64,000 nucleotides of DNA from Cavia porcellus (Eukaryota > Chordata > Mammalia > Rodentia > Caviidae): contig NW_026947507.1 of assembly GCF_034190915.1 (NCBI RefSeq), positions 30,742,001-30,806,000 on the forward strand, given 5' to 3'. Of this stretch, positions 34,465 to 46,789 are shown piece after piece (the stretch's first letter is position 1; each line of letters begins with the position of its first letter). The position numbers and the translations under genes were made by a program. A model generated the notes under the pieces. It did no database searches. It was not told the DNA's origin and saw only the letters and a list, made by a program, of their open reading frames with translations.

Positions 34465-34680
34465 ATGAAGATAGACATAGATATATAGATATAGCAATAA
34501 GCAAACTGCATATGTGTATAATATGTATACTACATATATGTGTAAATATTTATGTACAGTATATATGTATATATATTGTATACATGTATATATTATGTAT
34601 ATATATAATGTGTATATGTATATGAGATACGTATGGTATGTGTGATTATGCATACATGTGTATAATATGCATATATTTAT
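34465..34680. repeat. degenerate (TA/TG)-rich block
   Basis: Alternating purine-pyrimidine words (atatgtgtata, tatacatgtatata, gtatatatataatg) over about 215 bp, with many small self-complementary stretches. The open frames on both strands (34443-34653) are translations of this low-complexity DNA. Confidence 0.85.
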
Positions 34681-35368
34681 TTACAAAAGAGTAAAAATGA
34701 TATAAAAGTGTTACACAGGACTGTGAAAGAAGAAAATATGATTCCCTACTTTGAATATTAAATCAAAGGCTGCAAAGGAGTTAGTTGCAGGAGGATACTG
34801 TGTGCCCAGAGCAGGGGACATCTAAGCAAATGCTCTCTGGAGGAATAATGGCGAATGGGAGGAGGTGAGGAAGGATGAGATAGCTGATGTGTGACAGCAA
34901 CAGGACTGCCTGTGGGATCTTGTGGGGCATGGAGAGAATTCACTGTTACCTTAAGGGTAGTGGGATTCCAGGAAAGAATGTTAAGTAATGAAATGAGATG
35001 CTGATTTTTCTTTGAGATATCTCTGCCTGCAGAAATTAGAACGAGGAAGATGTGTAGTGCCTAGAATGGATGCCTGTACCACAGCAGAAGGTTGTCGCAT
35101 GGTTCAGGGAGCTGTGGCAGGTTGAAGGAGAGTAGAAGGGACAGAAACAGTGAGTAGATAAGGCAGTTCCAAGGGCATTTGTCTCTTAAGTGATAAATAC
35201 TTTGTTGACCTAAATTTTATTACTTATAAAATATCACAAGAAGTAAGAGAGTGGCTTGCAAGATATTTATTATCATATCCCCTGAGGGATAAGGTTGAAT
35301 TTAGAAAGATTAGAGAATTCATGTTTTGCTGTTGAAATATAAATAAAATGTTTGATATCTGCTTAAAG

Positions 35369-35372
<4 letters not shown>
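34681..35372. other. possible ancient mammalian repeat, no gene
   Basis: 34800-35165 is GC-richer and reads like an old interspersed repeat (tctctgcctgcagaaattag, ggaagatgtgtagtgcctag), resembling 22840-23000 in style. I cannot name the family. Confidence 0.35.

Positions 35373-35459
<87 letters not shown>
35373..35459. repeat. compound (TA)n(TG)n microsatellite
   Basis: About 22 TA units followed without interruption by about 22 TG units, 87 bp in all. Confidence 0.95.
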
Positions 35460-35460
<1 letters not shown>

Positions 35461-36429
35461 TCCTCTACTGCATAACTTATAAAATAAAGGAGCACCATTC
35501 TAGCAATCATATCTTAATAAGACATAAGCCTCCAATTACTCTATTGTTATCAAGTTCTGCATAAGTTTCACAGTCAATGATACTCTGAATTATAACTTAA
35601 AAATTATTAGGTAGACATAAAATGGGCAGTCAGAATACATTTAGATAGCAGTTTCATGTAACTAATCTCCTTGAATGGTAGTTGCACTCATAAATCTTCT
35701 ATTTTGCACAAGAGTATTTAACGAACATTTATGTAAAAGTCCATGTGACAAAAATTCATCTTCTCCTCGAATTTACCACTTGCTGAATTTATTGAATGAA
35801 TCTATATTTATTACAGGTAATAAAATTCTTACCAAAGCACAAGCTATAATTCAATTTGAATTCCTAACTTGGAAATGTGTAAGACTTTGCCTAATCATGA
35901 CATTTTTGACACCTAAGCATTGGAAACACTTCATGTGTTTTCTAATTCAGTATTCCCTCTTCCAAAGAGTATTAATCTTTTTCAGTACCTGCTGGCTTAA
36001 TCCCAGAAACAGAGAATCAATATTTAAAATGTGAAACACAGTTGAGGATTAGATGTTGAAAGAATACCCAACATCAAGAATCTGGGCACCTTGCATAGAG
36101 TTCTTTTTCAGTGGTTCATCCTGGCCATGAACAGGAAATATTTAAATTTTCTTTCTCTGGAAATTATTGAAATATTCTTAGATGGACCAAAACTTTGTTC
36201 TCAGTAGTATATGCTTAATTTTTTATAGGCTATTGAACATTTAAATGTTTTATGTAAATAAACTCTTTTGAGCAAAAACTCCTGATGGTTTTATCAGCTG
36301 GACAGTACTTACAAGTGAGAAGACATATCATAATTTCTTATGAAGAGGACATTTGTAGGTTTGTGTGCATGCATTTTTCTAAAAAAGAATGCATGTGCAA
36401 ATTCTCATTAAAGTGTCCATTACAGCTAG

Positions 36430-36431
<2 letters not shown>
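35460..36431. other. AT-rich DNA, no gene seen
   Basis: A 119-codon plus frame at 35675-36034 has no recognisable domain and lies in AT-rich sequence; treated as chance. Confidence 0.4.

Positions 36432-36462
<31 letters not shown>
36432..36462 (+). repeat. (TG)n microsatellite
   Basis: About 15 TG units. Confidence 0.95.
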
Positions 36463-36463
<1 letters not shown>

Positions 36464-37429
36464 TTTAATTGCAGGCTATTTATTTTTAATGTTGACTTTT
36501 GTGTCGTCATCTAACATTAATAAGGAAAATTGTATCTTTCAGTGATCTTGGGTATATTTTGATTTTGAAGCAATTTATTGGTATAATATTAAATCATTCA
36601 TTGATTAACTCATATAAATTTGTTACCTTTTCTCTTTATTTTTCAAATATTGTATCCTTTACTGTGAAGATAGGGCTATGAGTAGTTGCTGAGAAAAGAA
36701 ATTATAATGTTGAGCTAGGTACACTAATTATTAATAAGTTTAGGTTAGATTTAATCAGGATATACTATGTGCAGGACTCTCTGTGATTCTGTAAGAATCT
36801 GCGTCTCCTCATCATCCTGGTACCTGCTCACTATCTCTTGGTCAGGAAGAACTCATTCTTTGTGCATTGTGGTTTTCTTCCCTGCAAACTGGGACTTTGA
36901 ATTTACTCTCTAGGTGATATCATCTCATCTTAAAAAAAAAAGTCAACAAAAGTTCCATGTAGTTTTTCAATGTGTTAGATGAACAGTTTTTTATCTTTTT
37001 CAATTTACATTGTCCCTAGATCTGTACTATGATTATTTTTTGAATCCCACTTTCACATTTTTCATTTTGTCACTATTTCTCTAGTTCTAGTAGCAAAACA
37101 TATTATTATTTTTGGACAAAAATTCTTTATTATTAGATGTGAAATTTCATTTTTAAAGAAAAACTATTAATTCCTTCAATTATGGCCTAAAATTGTGGTG
37201 ACATTTAAAATTTAATAAGAAAATTAGCACTGTAAATTCTCAGAAGTTTCCTGTGGTAAGCAGAGATGTGTCACATCGCTTCAATTTCTCTAGTCTGATG
37301 GAAGACCATGGTCAGTTACAATTGTTTTTCTGCTACCTTATTAGTTAAAATTGTTAAATCAAAAGAGATAAGGAGATCTCACTTGCATTATATCTACCGT
37401 GAACCTTTGCTTGTAGCTTATATGAATTC
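36463..37429. other. AT-rich DNA, no gene seen
   Basis: No repeat family recognised. Confidence 0.4.
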
Positions 37430-37740
37430 TTTGCATTCCTCCAGAGAATCCTGATGTTTCCTGGACCCAGGATTTTGCTACTACTCTCTCTACCTATTAA
37501 AAATTTCTTCTTCAGTCGTCCCTCTTCTTAAATGTCACCTTTTTTGTAGAACCTGGCTGACTGATGACTTAGGGGCAGGGATCAGAGAATTGCAAACAGA
37601 CATTACTTTGTTCACAGCCTTTATCTCTTTGCCAACTAAGCTATCACAACACTTGTAGCTTTTAGAACCCAAGTTATCAGCAGGAGGAAAGAATTTCATT
37701 AGAGTGGAGTTATTTACATTTAGAGTCACAGAAGTTGTTG
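37430..37740 (-). mobile_element. possible ancient L2 fragment
   Basis: cctcttcttaaatgtcacct, then ttgttcacagcctttatct resemble the antisense L2 3' region. Weak, judged by eye. Confidence 0.3.
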
Positions 37741-37984
37741 AATTATGAAAGTGATTGGGTTCAATGTGTTTTCAGAAACCCTTGCGGGTTCAGGGATATG
37801 AAAGAATCACTGCTCATCAGTGCTCTTGGTAGACCCATAAGAGAATGTTCTGTGACTTTTGGGCAGATTGTCACACTTGAGGGACTCTAATGACTGAGCT
37901 ACTATCCATTCTGACCAATGAAGGCATGTGTAAATTTGCTAATTTGTGATCTGAGCAGTAACAGGGTTATACTTTATGCTTGTA

Positions 37985-37988
<4 letters not shown>

Positions 37989-38074
<86 letters not shown>

Positions 38075-38085
38075 ACACACACACA
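37989..38085 (+). repeat. (TC)n(CA)n microsatellite
   Basis: About 86 bp of TC with isolated G interruptions, followed by five to six CA units. Overlapping open frames on both strands are Ser/Leu and Arg/Glu repeats with no gene meaning. Confidence 0.95.
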
Positions 38086-38959
38086 AATCCTGATCATAGT
38101 TTGATTCTTTGATTTCACAATCCTATATTTGTATCTTTTTGTACCAGCAAAGTTAATAATTTTAGGCCAGTTAAATATTAACATTGCTTATATTTGAGGC
38201 TTTTTTCTTCTATCTGTGCAGGCATCCAGGACTACATTATGTTCCTACTTTAGTTAAGAGAAGATGTGAAATAATTATGTCTCATTCAACCGTTTGCATT
38301 GTTGTCACAATGACATATCTAGTTGAATTGCTTTGGTAATTCTAGAAGTTGAAAACAAATGAGGTATTAGGAGTGGCTTTCAGGTCATACTAATACCTCC
38401 AGCTATTAAAAGGCTTTTAAAAATTGGTCCTGAATGTATTTCTTTATCTCCTATCAGTAGATTGGTACTTAAAATCATGGTTTAAACTCATGTTCCCAGA
38501 AAATGTAGAATATTTTTCTTTTTGGCACTTGGGTTGATGAGAACGAATAGATATAATCAGATATAATTTCAGAAATATTGCTAGGTTATTAAGTCTGAAG
38601 TGAAAACAATTTAGAAAAACACATGAGTGTATTAGGGTTCTCTAGAAAATCAGAACTAAAGGTATATAAATGTATGTGCATGTAAGTGTATATGAAGAGA
38701 GATAAAATTGACCATCATAGGAGAATCTTATGAAAATGAATTTTACTATGCAGTTTAAATTGCTTTGGGAGAAAACAGAGATATAATAGATAGTGTTGAA
38801 AAGATTTAAGTTTTATTATTAAAACTATTAATGCTAGAACCTATGGAAAAATAAGAGACAAGATTGTGAGAGTCTGTATCTACATTTATATCTGAAGGGT
38901 TGCATTTTCTTAGCTTTGATAAACAAATTAATTAAAGATAATTTTGCATTTATATGCTG
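38086..38959. other. no gene seen
   Basis: 38628-38720 (tattagggttctctagaaaa) resembles the start of an antisense old LTR or DNA-element remnant, but is too short to assign. Confidence 0.35.
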
Positions 38960-39150
38960 TACTAACATTAACTGCTAGCCACTATATGTGATGTTCCACA
39001 TTTATTATTTAATTTGAGCAAATAGAGAGTAGATGCTGCTAATATTATCTTCTCAGCTATAAAGAAAAGAAACCTGATGTTCAAATAGGTTGAGACTGAT
39101 GCAAATTCAGAGGAAATAAGAAGTGTAACTAAAATAATTAGTCTCCTACT
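38960..39150 (-). mobile_element. possible MIR/L2-type ancient repeat
   Basis: tgctgctaatattatcttct, aagaaaagaaacctgatgtt and caaataggttgagactgatg follow the order of the MIR/L2-like gaggaaactgaggc region. The strand is uncertain. Confidence 0.3.
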
Positions 39151-41556
39151 GCAGTTCAAAACAAATTCTAAATGGGTGGTTGTACAGTCTTTTGTTGTTA
39201 CATCTACTGTCTGAATGGTTATAATACCTTATAAACAGTTTTTTAAAAAAGACTGACGTGTCTCAAAATTATTAGGTATTAGCTAACTGGTAATGTCTTC
39301 TAACATGGACGACCTTCTTTACTTCCTTAATAGTTTTTCCAGAATTAGTCTCGGAGGTCAATATTTTTCAAGTGGATGATGTGAGTGCTAGGCACAAGTA
39401 TACAACCATTTACTACTTTTATGTAGTGTATCAATTTTAAAAGAAATATTTTAGGACAACAAAAGGTTACTTTCAATTTAAATTTTAACCTAGTTAAGAA
39501 AAAAATGTTGAGCCCTTGAATACCAGGGATCCACCGCACCTCACAAAGAGGTGACACACTCTCAACCTCCGAGGTGCTGAGACTCAGCCTGATTCTCTTC
39601 CTGCCCTGCCTTCTCCTGTCCTGCCCCACTTGGAAATCCTTCCTATTTCCAGAGCAACAGCACTGTCTGTGTTTCTGATGCCTCACACCACTCTGTGGTG
39701 GAGCCCTAAGTAAATAATTCTGGAAAGAAAAGAAACAAGGAAGTTAGAAAGGAAGGATTTAGTTTCCTTCCAAATATTCATTTTTCGCTGTTTACCTCCA
39801 CCAAATTCATTACTTATGTAAAACTCTTTCACTGTGTAATTGGCTACAGGAAGGCTGAGTAGCTGTGGGAAATGTTTCCCTGTCCTGCAGGTGATTTCAC
39901 CATTATCTCAGCATCCTTTCTCTGTTGTGTTTTGCATTATGGGTTTGTCACACATAAGCCCATTTGCACATTTGAGTCTCAGTATGTGCTGAGCAACCGT
40001 GAGAAACACCATCTTAAATTGTTTTGTATGCCTTATTGGTAATTTATTATAATTCTGTCAAAGACTTTTGTATAAGAGGAGATCCTAGTGGTGAATAAAT
40101 CTTTAGTAACCTCAATCATCTTAGCATATTCTAAGAAGCACAGGCTTAAAGCTTTACATTACTTCATTGTGCTTAAAGCTTTACATTACTTCATTATGAA
40201 AGAAAAGTAATTTATATTTCTGAAAATGTTACTTCTAACATTCACCTTAATTCAACATTTGAATGTTTACCAGGAAAGTTATGTGATGTTTATCATCTCA
40301 TAAGAATTCACCTTGCTTATAGGTTTCAACCTTATTTTATTTACCCAGTTTGAGCCTCCTCTCTATTCTAACCAATAGGAAAAGAAATAAATCCATAGAG
40401 GTTATAAGCCGTAGCTCTTTCTCTAAAACACTTGAATGAGGCGTGATGGAGGGCCAAGCAGATAAGTAAGGAGTGTGGGTAAACATAAGTGATTGACATA
40501 AAGGTTCCACAAAGATTGTAGTTTGGCATCTTACTTCTACTCCATGCAACCATGATGGTTGTTGGAGAGACTTGCTGTGATATATAGAGACCATGGAGTG
40601 GACAAGATGGACAGATCAGTCATAAATCGTACCCAACAGAATGGAATATTCTCCAGTTGAATAGGCATTTTGTTCTTAATATAGTAATAAAAAAACTGGA
40701 GAAAAACTGTAGTTGTTATATCATGATTGTTTCTTTAGGCTCACATTTGCATATTGATTGAGAAAACTTCTGTACAATAGCATTTGTAAGACTTAATGCA
40801 TTTGTTTTTCTCAGTCCTCATTTCCAACATGATGAAGCATTTGGATAACAGGAAAAGTTGTTATATTGGGGAACTGGATGATGAATATCTTTTTAAATTC
40901 ACTCTTCTTTAAAGAATGCTTAAATTCATGCTGGCTTTGGGTTCCACATTTTCTTTCCTGTCTTAATAAGCTGAAGAAAAAAAATAATATAAAGTTTCAT
41001 ATATTTTTGAGATTTAAAAACATTTAAACCATTATATAAAAGATAATCATTCCAAGAATTTTCAAATCATTTCATTTTGTAAACATAATAAGCATTGGGA
41101 TAGCTTATGGACACTAAGCAATACACTTTAAAAGCAAGTAATACACAGATACTTTATTTATTATATTTTTCTCTAATATATTATTGCTAATGTTTCATTA
41201 TATTGTCATTTCTCTAAGGCAAGAGTAAATTAAAGTGATGGAAATAGTGAACTTATAAATAATCACATGCTTTTTGTAGCATTTGTGGTGGTAGACCTTA
41301 TAAGCCTTTTAGTACTCCCCTTGGAAATTCACTATGGAAATAAATGATAAAACATTATTTACAGAAAGGGAAAAAAGTACTGTCAAGAATAAATACATAA
41401 AGAGGACTTCTTTCCTGTTGGTCTAATTATACTTAGAATTCAATTAACAGTATTATTTATTGAATAAAAGAATCTGCATTTAAAGACAATTGATTAAATA
41501 AAAAATAAGCATTTTTTCTAATAGGAGATCTCTATGATAGTACTAACCAGCAGTAA
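39151..41556. other. mostly unique DNA with one 27-bp tandem duplication
   Basis: gcttaaagctttacattact followed by tcatt at 40144-40168 is repeated exactly at 40171-40195. A 113-codon minus frame at 39345-39686 and minus frames at 40337-40594 have no recognisable domain. Confidence 0.5.
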
Positions 41557-41823
41557 TTAGCTATGTAATTTTAAATTAATCTCATCAGCTCTTCTTTGAC
41601 ACCTGTATTGAAGTACAAAGGAGCCATCGTAATTAATCATGAACATTTGTGGCCTGTGAACATGAATAAATTTTTCATGCCAACCAGCACAGCCTAATGG
41701 CTTCCCCCAGTGATCTGGATTGCATTTCCTTTCACCTCCACAGGGATTTGTTCCATCAGCTCTGAGAAAAATTTCCTCCTGCCATTTAGCTAACTTTTCC
41801 ATGTCCTTTCTGATGTATTTCAC
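41557..41823 (-). other. unassigned 88-codon open frame, possible exon relic
   Basis: I do not recognise this frame. The minus-strand translation is charged and mixed in composition, unlike the AT-biased chance frames around it: five Cys, four Trp-Gly/Gly-Gly type turns, and stretches such as RADGTNPCGGERKCNPDHWG and FMINYDGSFVLQYRC. It opens with GTG rather than ATG in this frame, so it is not a free-standing gene with an obvious start. A TAG just upstream (gattag) could act as a weak splice acceptor and acag/gtgtca near its 3' end as a donor, which would fit an internal exon, but there is no clear polypyrimidine tract. No neighbouring exons were found. A relic of a processed pseudogene or a chance frame are equally possible. 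Confidence 0.2.
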
Positions 41824-43784
41824 GTGTAATTTTTTCTAATCAAATTTAAATCATTCTGTGCTGTAACCTACGGCACCCTTAGAATTTCTTCTCCTACCAT
41901 GACTATAAAGGACATGACTGGGCCATCCTATCAAAACTGCCCACTGTCTGAGGGAAGGAATTGTGAAAGATCTGATGTTTATTAGATATTCATCAGATGC
42001 CTGCCATTTCAGATATAGGTTTTCATTTAATCTTCACAACTGTAGTGGCTGCCCTAGGCTCAACAAATAACTCATTGATAATATTAGTAATGATAATAAT
42101 GCTTTGGTGAGCCAGAGGTTAAAGAAAACAGAACCTCTACCACTTATCACAAATTCTAATCGTGTTTTCCTTAAAAATAATCAAAGGCAGTTAATTGCTG
42201 CTAAGCTTCATAAGAAAATATACCTTTGGACAATTCGTGTGCTAAGGTTTTCTGTGACCATCAAGAAGCAGCTTAATTCAGCATACTTTTAGAGTGGCAC
42301 ATTTGATTTTTCTACCAAATGTGCTTGCCATTTTCATCCAAATATAAAAATATAAATTTTAATGCTAAGAGCTGGCTCGTAGTCCAGGCCAGAAGTGTAT
42401 GCTCTCATTTCTTTCTCTCTTTTGGTTTCTTTGGACACCTGCCTTCATGGGAAGATAGCAGAGAATTTGGCTTTCAAAATACACCTGTGTCCAATTAAGC
42501 AGGCTGGAAATAGAGGAAGCAATAGGAGTATGGAAAACTGGCCAGAAAGTGACATATGATTTGCTGCTGTTAAATGAAGGGTAAATGCATATTTGTGGAG
42601 GTGATAGGTACTTAATTCACCAAGTAGTTTTAAATAGCTTGACTATGTTCTTTGACTGAAAATGATGTATAGGTCATTACAGGAACAAGTCATTCTCTCA
42701 AGCAAAAATGGGAAGTGGGAAATGTTGGTCACTGAAAAGAGTTACTGCTGGAAAAGCAAGTAGCACAAATATCCCGCATTCCTGGACAGCAGTGGCTTTG
42801 TATTTTCTAAATATGTTAAAAGGTCTTTGTTTTTCATAGCCATGTAATAGTGTATACCTTAACAAATGCAACTTGTATTTCTCTCTTTGAGGTTAATAAA
42901 GTGTTATTGTCCCAACAGAAGACATTGTAAAGTGAATAACAAGTTTAGCAACTGGTTATTTTCTTGGTAATCATTGGACACTCTTTTTTCAGACACTCAG
43001 CATTTTGATATAAGATTTTTTGGATAACCTGATTATATAAGTGAGGAAATAATGAAAACCGTTTAACTAGCTTCACACTTCATTTGGGCTCTGATGGGAT
43101 TTTATTAGACTGAACAAGCTCACCCAACATGCCTGTATATTTATCATCTTGTGCATGAAATAAGGGTGCCAGAGGAAAAAGCATGAAGAGACAAAAGGAG
43201 CACTTCAAAGGCAAAAGTCCTTATTAGGCTGATGGAATTCTATCCCCAGGTTGATTTTTGATAGGCAGAAAATTCTTTGAATTTCTTATCCCCAATTCCT
43301 GGGAGAGCGTGCCTTGTTAAAAGCTGAATCTATCAGTCTCTGTTTCTTGCATGAATTAAACTTTAAGAATTCTTTGAAAATGAGTTGCTGTATTATTTGC
43401 TAAGTGTATTCTGCCTCTCTACTTATTTATGTAAACTTCAGCGAGCATGGGAGGGAAAACACTGTTAGAATGCTATTTCAGTCTTCTACTGCTTGGTTCC
43501 ATGGCCACGGTGACTCCAGTGACTCGGTGGTTACTTGGAGGAAGGAACTGGATGTTGCTGCTCCAGTGTGACCAATAATCTCAGAGGCTGAGGGAAGGAG
43601 CAGAATTTGAAGTCCTCACATCAATCAGAACTCAAGTTCTACCTCACACCCGCTCCATACCCATCTTCACGTAGATCCAAAAGGCGGGCTTCTTTATGTC
43701 ACGCATGGTTTTCTGTCAGTGATTGTTTAATAAGTAACTTACACATACTGCCTGATTATGCAAATGAAAATAAAAAAAATATGG
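41824..43784. other. no gene seen
   Basis: Mixed sequence. No recent repeat recognised. Confidence 0.4.
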
Positions 43785-44104
43785 ATAGTTTGCCACAAGG
43801 TGTGATAACAAATACCATAAACGGAGTAGCTTCAACAGCAGAAATTTTCTTACAGTTCTGGAGTTGGGTATCTGAGATCAAGGTTTTGGCACAGTCTGGT
43901 TCTGGTGAGGTTCCCCTTCTGGCTCACAGAGGGCACTCTGTCATTGGGCGAGAGAGAGGAAGGAGACAGTGGAAGGAAGGCAGACCTTTCGTGTATCTTT
44001 TTAAAAGAATATTAATGTCTCATCAAGGCCTCACCCTTATAAACTCATTTAAACCCAGTTACTTTTACAGAGGTCTTTGTCTCCAAATACTGATGCTATA
44101 GGCA
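43785..44104 (-). mobile_element. ERVL-MaLR (MLT1-like) LTR
   Basis: Antisense order on the plus strand: gataacaaataccataaacg, cagaaattttcttacagttc, tggagttgggtatctgagat, ctggtgaggttccccttctg, caaggcctcacccttataaa and ctccaaatactgatgctata. These match antisense MLT1. The 164-codon plus frame at 43607-44101 runs through it and is repeat-derived. Confidence 0.75.
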
Positions 44105-44604
44105 CATGAGGGCACAGATGGGGCATCAGTATATACGTTAGGAAGGACAGAAATATTTAGTCCACAGCAGTTGATACAAAACAGCAACCATATCAGGTCA
44201 TAGCCTTTACTAGAGAAGTTTCCAGACTTGTATCTCACAGAATCTGTCTTCCTGAACTGAGGAATCTGTGACTCACAAGAGTTATTTAAAAGCATCTGAT
44301 TCTCTTTTATTAGCTGTTTCCTGAGTTCTCTACATGAACTGATTTTGATGAACACAGTTTCACCCACAGCCTGGTTTCTTTCCCTTATACTGATTCTATT
44401 ATTCCAGAAACTCTTCTCTGATGGCTAAAGCAGGTTAGGGAATTAATAAAACAGAAGAGAATCCTAGGTTGCTGAAAGTGTTATACTTTAACCTGTATTG
44501 TTATGTTGTTATGCACCCTTTTATCTCATCCTCTCCCTTATTCATTAAAAAATCATTTAATTTTTTAAAAAAAATATATCAACCAATAAAAAATGCTCCT
44601 GGTT
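44105..44604. other. no gene seen
   Basis: The 100-codon minus frame at 44065-44367 has no recognisable domain and overlaps the LTR end. Confidence 0.4.
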
Positions 44605-45135
44605 CTGTAGGGAAAAAGAAACCCTTTACAACTGTTGGTTAGAGAGTAGATTAGTATAAACACTGTGGAAATCAGTGTTGAGATTCCTCAAAAAATTAGG
44701 ATTAGAGGTCCCATTCAACACAGGTATTCCCCTTCTGTGTATCTTCCCAGAATGATTGAAAAACATCACACCACAGTGACATATGTGAAACCACAAGGTT
44801 CAAAATATACAATAGTCACTGTGAAATGGAAGGAAACTGTTTAATATAAAGAAGAAACTAAGATAGGAGAAAAGAGAAAGGATAGAAGGGAAAAGAAAAA
44901 AAGTGCAAGTTAGTTATACCATTAGTGTCACTTAGTTCACTGAATAGGAAAGGTTGTGCTAATATTAATTGAAGTAATTTTTATGCCCATATTTTGTACT
45001 TGAGTGACTAAAGATAATGTTGTGTAATTTATTAACAATTGTTACTTTTTCGTTATTTTGTTGTGAAAATTTGTTTTACTTTTTCTTCTTAATATTAATA
45101 AATAAAGTAATAAATAAAAAAATTTTAAAAAAAGA
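44605..45135 (+). mobile_element. L1 3' end (5'-truncated)
   Basis: acaactgttggttagagagt, agtataaacactgtggaaat, cagtgttgagattcctcaaa and aggtcccattcaacacagg are sense L1 3' landmarks. The segment ends in an A-rich tail with aataaa motifs near 45095-45135. Confidence 0.75.
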
Positions 45136-45609
45136 TAAATAAATTGTAATTTAAGAATAATGCTACACATCAGCATACATTTTAATTTATATTTACAAAA
45201 TCTCTATAATAGAAGTACAATAATTCTACGATATAGTATAAATATTAGTGAGACCAGTAACCAATTTTAGATCAAACAGAAACTGCCTATCCATAAGGAT
45301 TCAAAGCCATGAACTTTTTTCACAGTCCACAAAGAGTTTTATCAACAAAGTAAAGAGTTATGGAAGCATTACTTTTTTGCACCTCCATCATGCTCATTCT
45401 CTAAAAACATAATTTGCATATACTAAAGTACACAACTCATTAATTTCAGTCTACACTTTTAACACTGGGCAATCCTTTGTATATAAAACTGTATAATTTC
45501 TGAATAGAGCTAAAATTTATCAAGGGTTCTCTATACTTGCATCATCTGGATGTTTATATATTCATAGTGTTTGTACATTTCATGAAACTAGTTAATTCTC
45601 TTATTTAGA
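45136..45609. other. AT-rich DNA, no gene seen
   Basis: No repeat family recognised. Confidence 0.4.
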
Positions 45610-45931
45610 ATTAATCTATTACTAATTGAATAATATTATTTATTTTTAGATCTATAGTTGTGTCTCTTTTGTCATTCTTCATGTGGCAGATTTATGACTT
45701 TTCTCTATTTTTCTTCTGATAAGTCTGAGTGCAAGTTTGTATAATTAATATTTTTAAAAGTATCAGATTTTGATTCATTAGTTTTGTGGAGTTTCCAATT
45801 CTATTTTCTATTTCATTGGTGTCTCCTTTAATATTTATTGTCTTCATTATTCTGTTCACTCCATGTTTAATTTAATTTTTCTTTTTTTTCATTTCTTAAA
45901 GAAGTTGATACCTTTGATTTGAAGGCCTTTC

Positions 45932-45979
<48 letters not shown>

Positions 45980-46050
45980 TTTTGATTTTCTAATATAGAC
46001 CCAATTAAATTTCCTCCATTATTTCCCTTAAATTTTCAATCTTTTCCAGT
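45610..46050 (-). mobile_element. old L1 ORF2-region fragment (part of a larger L1)
   Basis: The plus strand reads as antisense L1: tagatctatagttgtgtctc, agtatcagattttgattcat, tagttttgtggagtttccaa and ttctatttcattggtgtctc. A CTTT microsatellite has expanded inside it. Confidence 0.65.
45927..45983 (+). repeat. (CTTT)n microsatellite
   Basis: About 13 CTTT units inside the old L1. Confidence 0.95.
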
Positions 46051-46586
46051 TGAATATGTGAAGGGCGGCCAAATAGATGGTGAATGTTTAAATCTGATTA
46101 AGTTACTGTAGTCAAAAAGACATTTCCATCAAGTCACTCAGAGTACTCGCCTGGTCTCTGGACACACTTCCCGCTCTCGCTGCTTCCTGAAATTCTTGTG
46201 AAAGTTGTCCACATGTCTTAGCTGTGCTGCTTTGGCTGCCTCAGTGTCCTGAACTGATTTAAAAGTCTGACGTTAATGATCATTTTGACCTTGGGGAAGA
46301 GTCAGAAGTCACATGGTTCCGATCTGGTGAATGAGTGCGTGAGGACACACTGTGACGTGTTTATTAGCGCTCCTTTGCTCGGGATGGCTTTTGTCAGCAG
46401 CAGCATTTGCTGACTTGGTAATACCTCATACATTCAGGAAAGACTTTCAGAACTGCTTTGGAAAGTAGCAAATGAATGGAGTAAGTCCGTTTGAAGCAAG
46501 GGGTAGGATTTTGAAGAGGATTAATGGCAATGTGGTTTTTATTGTAATAAAAAAGTTACATGTGAACATTCCTTGTAATTTTCAGC
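46051..46586. other. GC-richer insert, no gene seen
   Basis: A non-L1-like stretch between two parts of an old L1. No family was recognised; it could be an older insertion or a diverged L1 part. Confidence 0.35.
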
Positions 46587-46640
46587 CTCTATCTTTCTCT
46601 GTCTCTCTGTCCCTCTCACTCTCTCTTTCTGTCTCTCACT
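46587..46640 (+). repeat. TC-rich low-complexity tract
   Basis: Imperfect TCTC/TCTG words abutting the B1 SINE, probably its expanded A-tail side in antisense. Confidence 0.75.
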
Positions 46641-46775
46641 TTGATCTCACTATGTAGTTCAAGTTGGCTTTGAGCTCACTATGTAGCCCAGGCTGGCCTC
46701 AAACCTGTGGCAATCCTCCTGCCTCACACTCCTAAATGCTGGATCACAGGCATGCACCCTCACACCATGCACCTC
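46638..46775 (-). mobile_element. B1 SINE with 29-bp internal duplication
   Basis: tcactatgtagttcaagttg at 46647 is repeated as tcactatgtagcccaggctg at 46676, a period of exactly 29 bp, the diagnostic B1 internal duplication. Then gcaatcctcctgcctcacac and aaatgctggatcacaggcat follow, antisense. Confidence 0.9.
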
Positions 46776-46789
46776 ACCATACACATTCT

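Noticed and set aside
35675..36034. 119-codon plus-strand open frame
   Set aside because: Hydrophobic, Phe/Leu/Ile-rich translation of AT-rich DNA with no domain, start context or splice signals.
37918..38184. Ser/Leu-rich and Arg/Glu-rich open frames on both strands
   Set aside because: They translate the TC microsatellite and have no gene features.
43607..44101. 164-codon plus-strand open frame, one of the longest in the window
   Set aside because: Most of it lies in an antisense MLT1-like LTR; no domain or conserved motif seen.
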